Source: Blastocatellia bacterium
Lineage (GTDB): Bacteria; Acidobacteriota; Blastocatellia; Pyrinomonadales; Pyrinomonadaceae
Reading direction: 5' to 3'
Assembly: GCA_003487805.1 (NCBI GenBank)
Contig: DNNE01000070.1
Location: 9,949 to 15,088, forward strand
DNA: 5,140 bases
Numbering within the stretch: position 1 is the stretch's first letter; each line of letters begins with the position of its first letter. The position numbers and the translations under genes are program-made. This document shows positions 5,105 through 5,140 of this stretch, in pieces. The notes under the pieces are model-generated. The model was not told the origin of the DNA, did no database searches, and saw nothing but the letters and a program-made list of their open reading frames with translations.

Positions 5105-5140
5105 AGAAATGCAAATCTCGGTAGTGGTACAGTTTACCTC

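Larger units (their letters stand above)
4725..5140. other. Gene-poor region upstream of the M4 operon
   Basis: No confident gene lies in these 416 nt. They hold the two inverted repeats, the weak promoter and the 43-codon ORF described separately. There is also a 19-codon minus frame (4795-4736, MFVHPLAGSKPDAFNFQAR) and a 5-codon frame directly after AGGAGG. A minus frame open from the window edge to a TGA at 5009-5007 could be the end of a gene beyond the window, but its translation resembles nothing I know. No tRNA, rRNA, CRISPR or transposon end is recognised. Confidence 0.6.

Noticed and set aside
5007..5140. Minus-strand frame open from the window edge to TGA, possible 3' end of a neighbouring gene
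   Set aside because: It runs only 44 codons, with a translation I cannot link to any family. The region also holds a promoter candidate. The flanking sequence would settle it; I do not call it a gene.

Overview
The window reads as a moderately GC-rich bacterial chromosome segment. All five confident genes lie on the minus strand, in two short operons, so the order of transcription is from high to low coordinates. My best guess for the source is Acidobacteriota (Blastocatellia/Pyrinomonadaceae-like). This is inferred from the tandem secreted M16 peptidase pair and from a small CPCC protein of a type I associate, from memory, with that phylum. No marker gene is present to prove it.

Operon A (about 4724 down to 3396) encodes a 343-residue M4 (thermolysin-type) zinc metalloprotease of the protealysin-like subfamily. 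All its catalytic residues are visible: HELTH at 169-173, zinc ligand E193 and H265. It has a short protealysin-type propeptide and no signal peptide. After 27 nt comes an 89-residue protein of the emfourin (M4in) family, the proteinaceous inhibitor of protealysin. Together they form a protease-inhibitor pair predicted to act in the cytoplasm or to leave the cell by a non-classical route.

Operon B (about 3233 down to 40) encodes a 97-residue CPCC/coiled-coil protein of unknown function, then two exported M16B peptidase-family proteins. The first M16 protein carries the catalytic HxxEH (H76, E79, H80; likely third ligand E156). The second has lost all zinc ligands but keeps the R/Y substrate-anchoring pair (R324, Y331) that the first lacks. 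Their genes overlap by 4 nt (ATGA), as expected for the two subunits of an obligate heterodimeric periplasmic peptidase. An extended -10 element abutting a perfect 6-bp inverted repeat lies just upstream of this operon (3264-3285).

The 416 nt upstream of the M4 gene (4725-5140) contain no confident gene. They hold a long imperfect inverted repeat (4855-4914), a second hairpin (4781-4811), a weak promoter candidate (5077-5104) and two possible small upstream ORFs: 43 codons from GTG, and 19 codons ending on the M4 Shine-Dalgarno. This looks like a long structured leader or a degenerate or dispersed element. It is the least explained part of the window.
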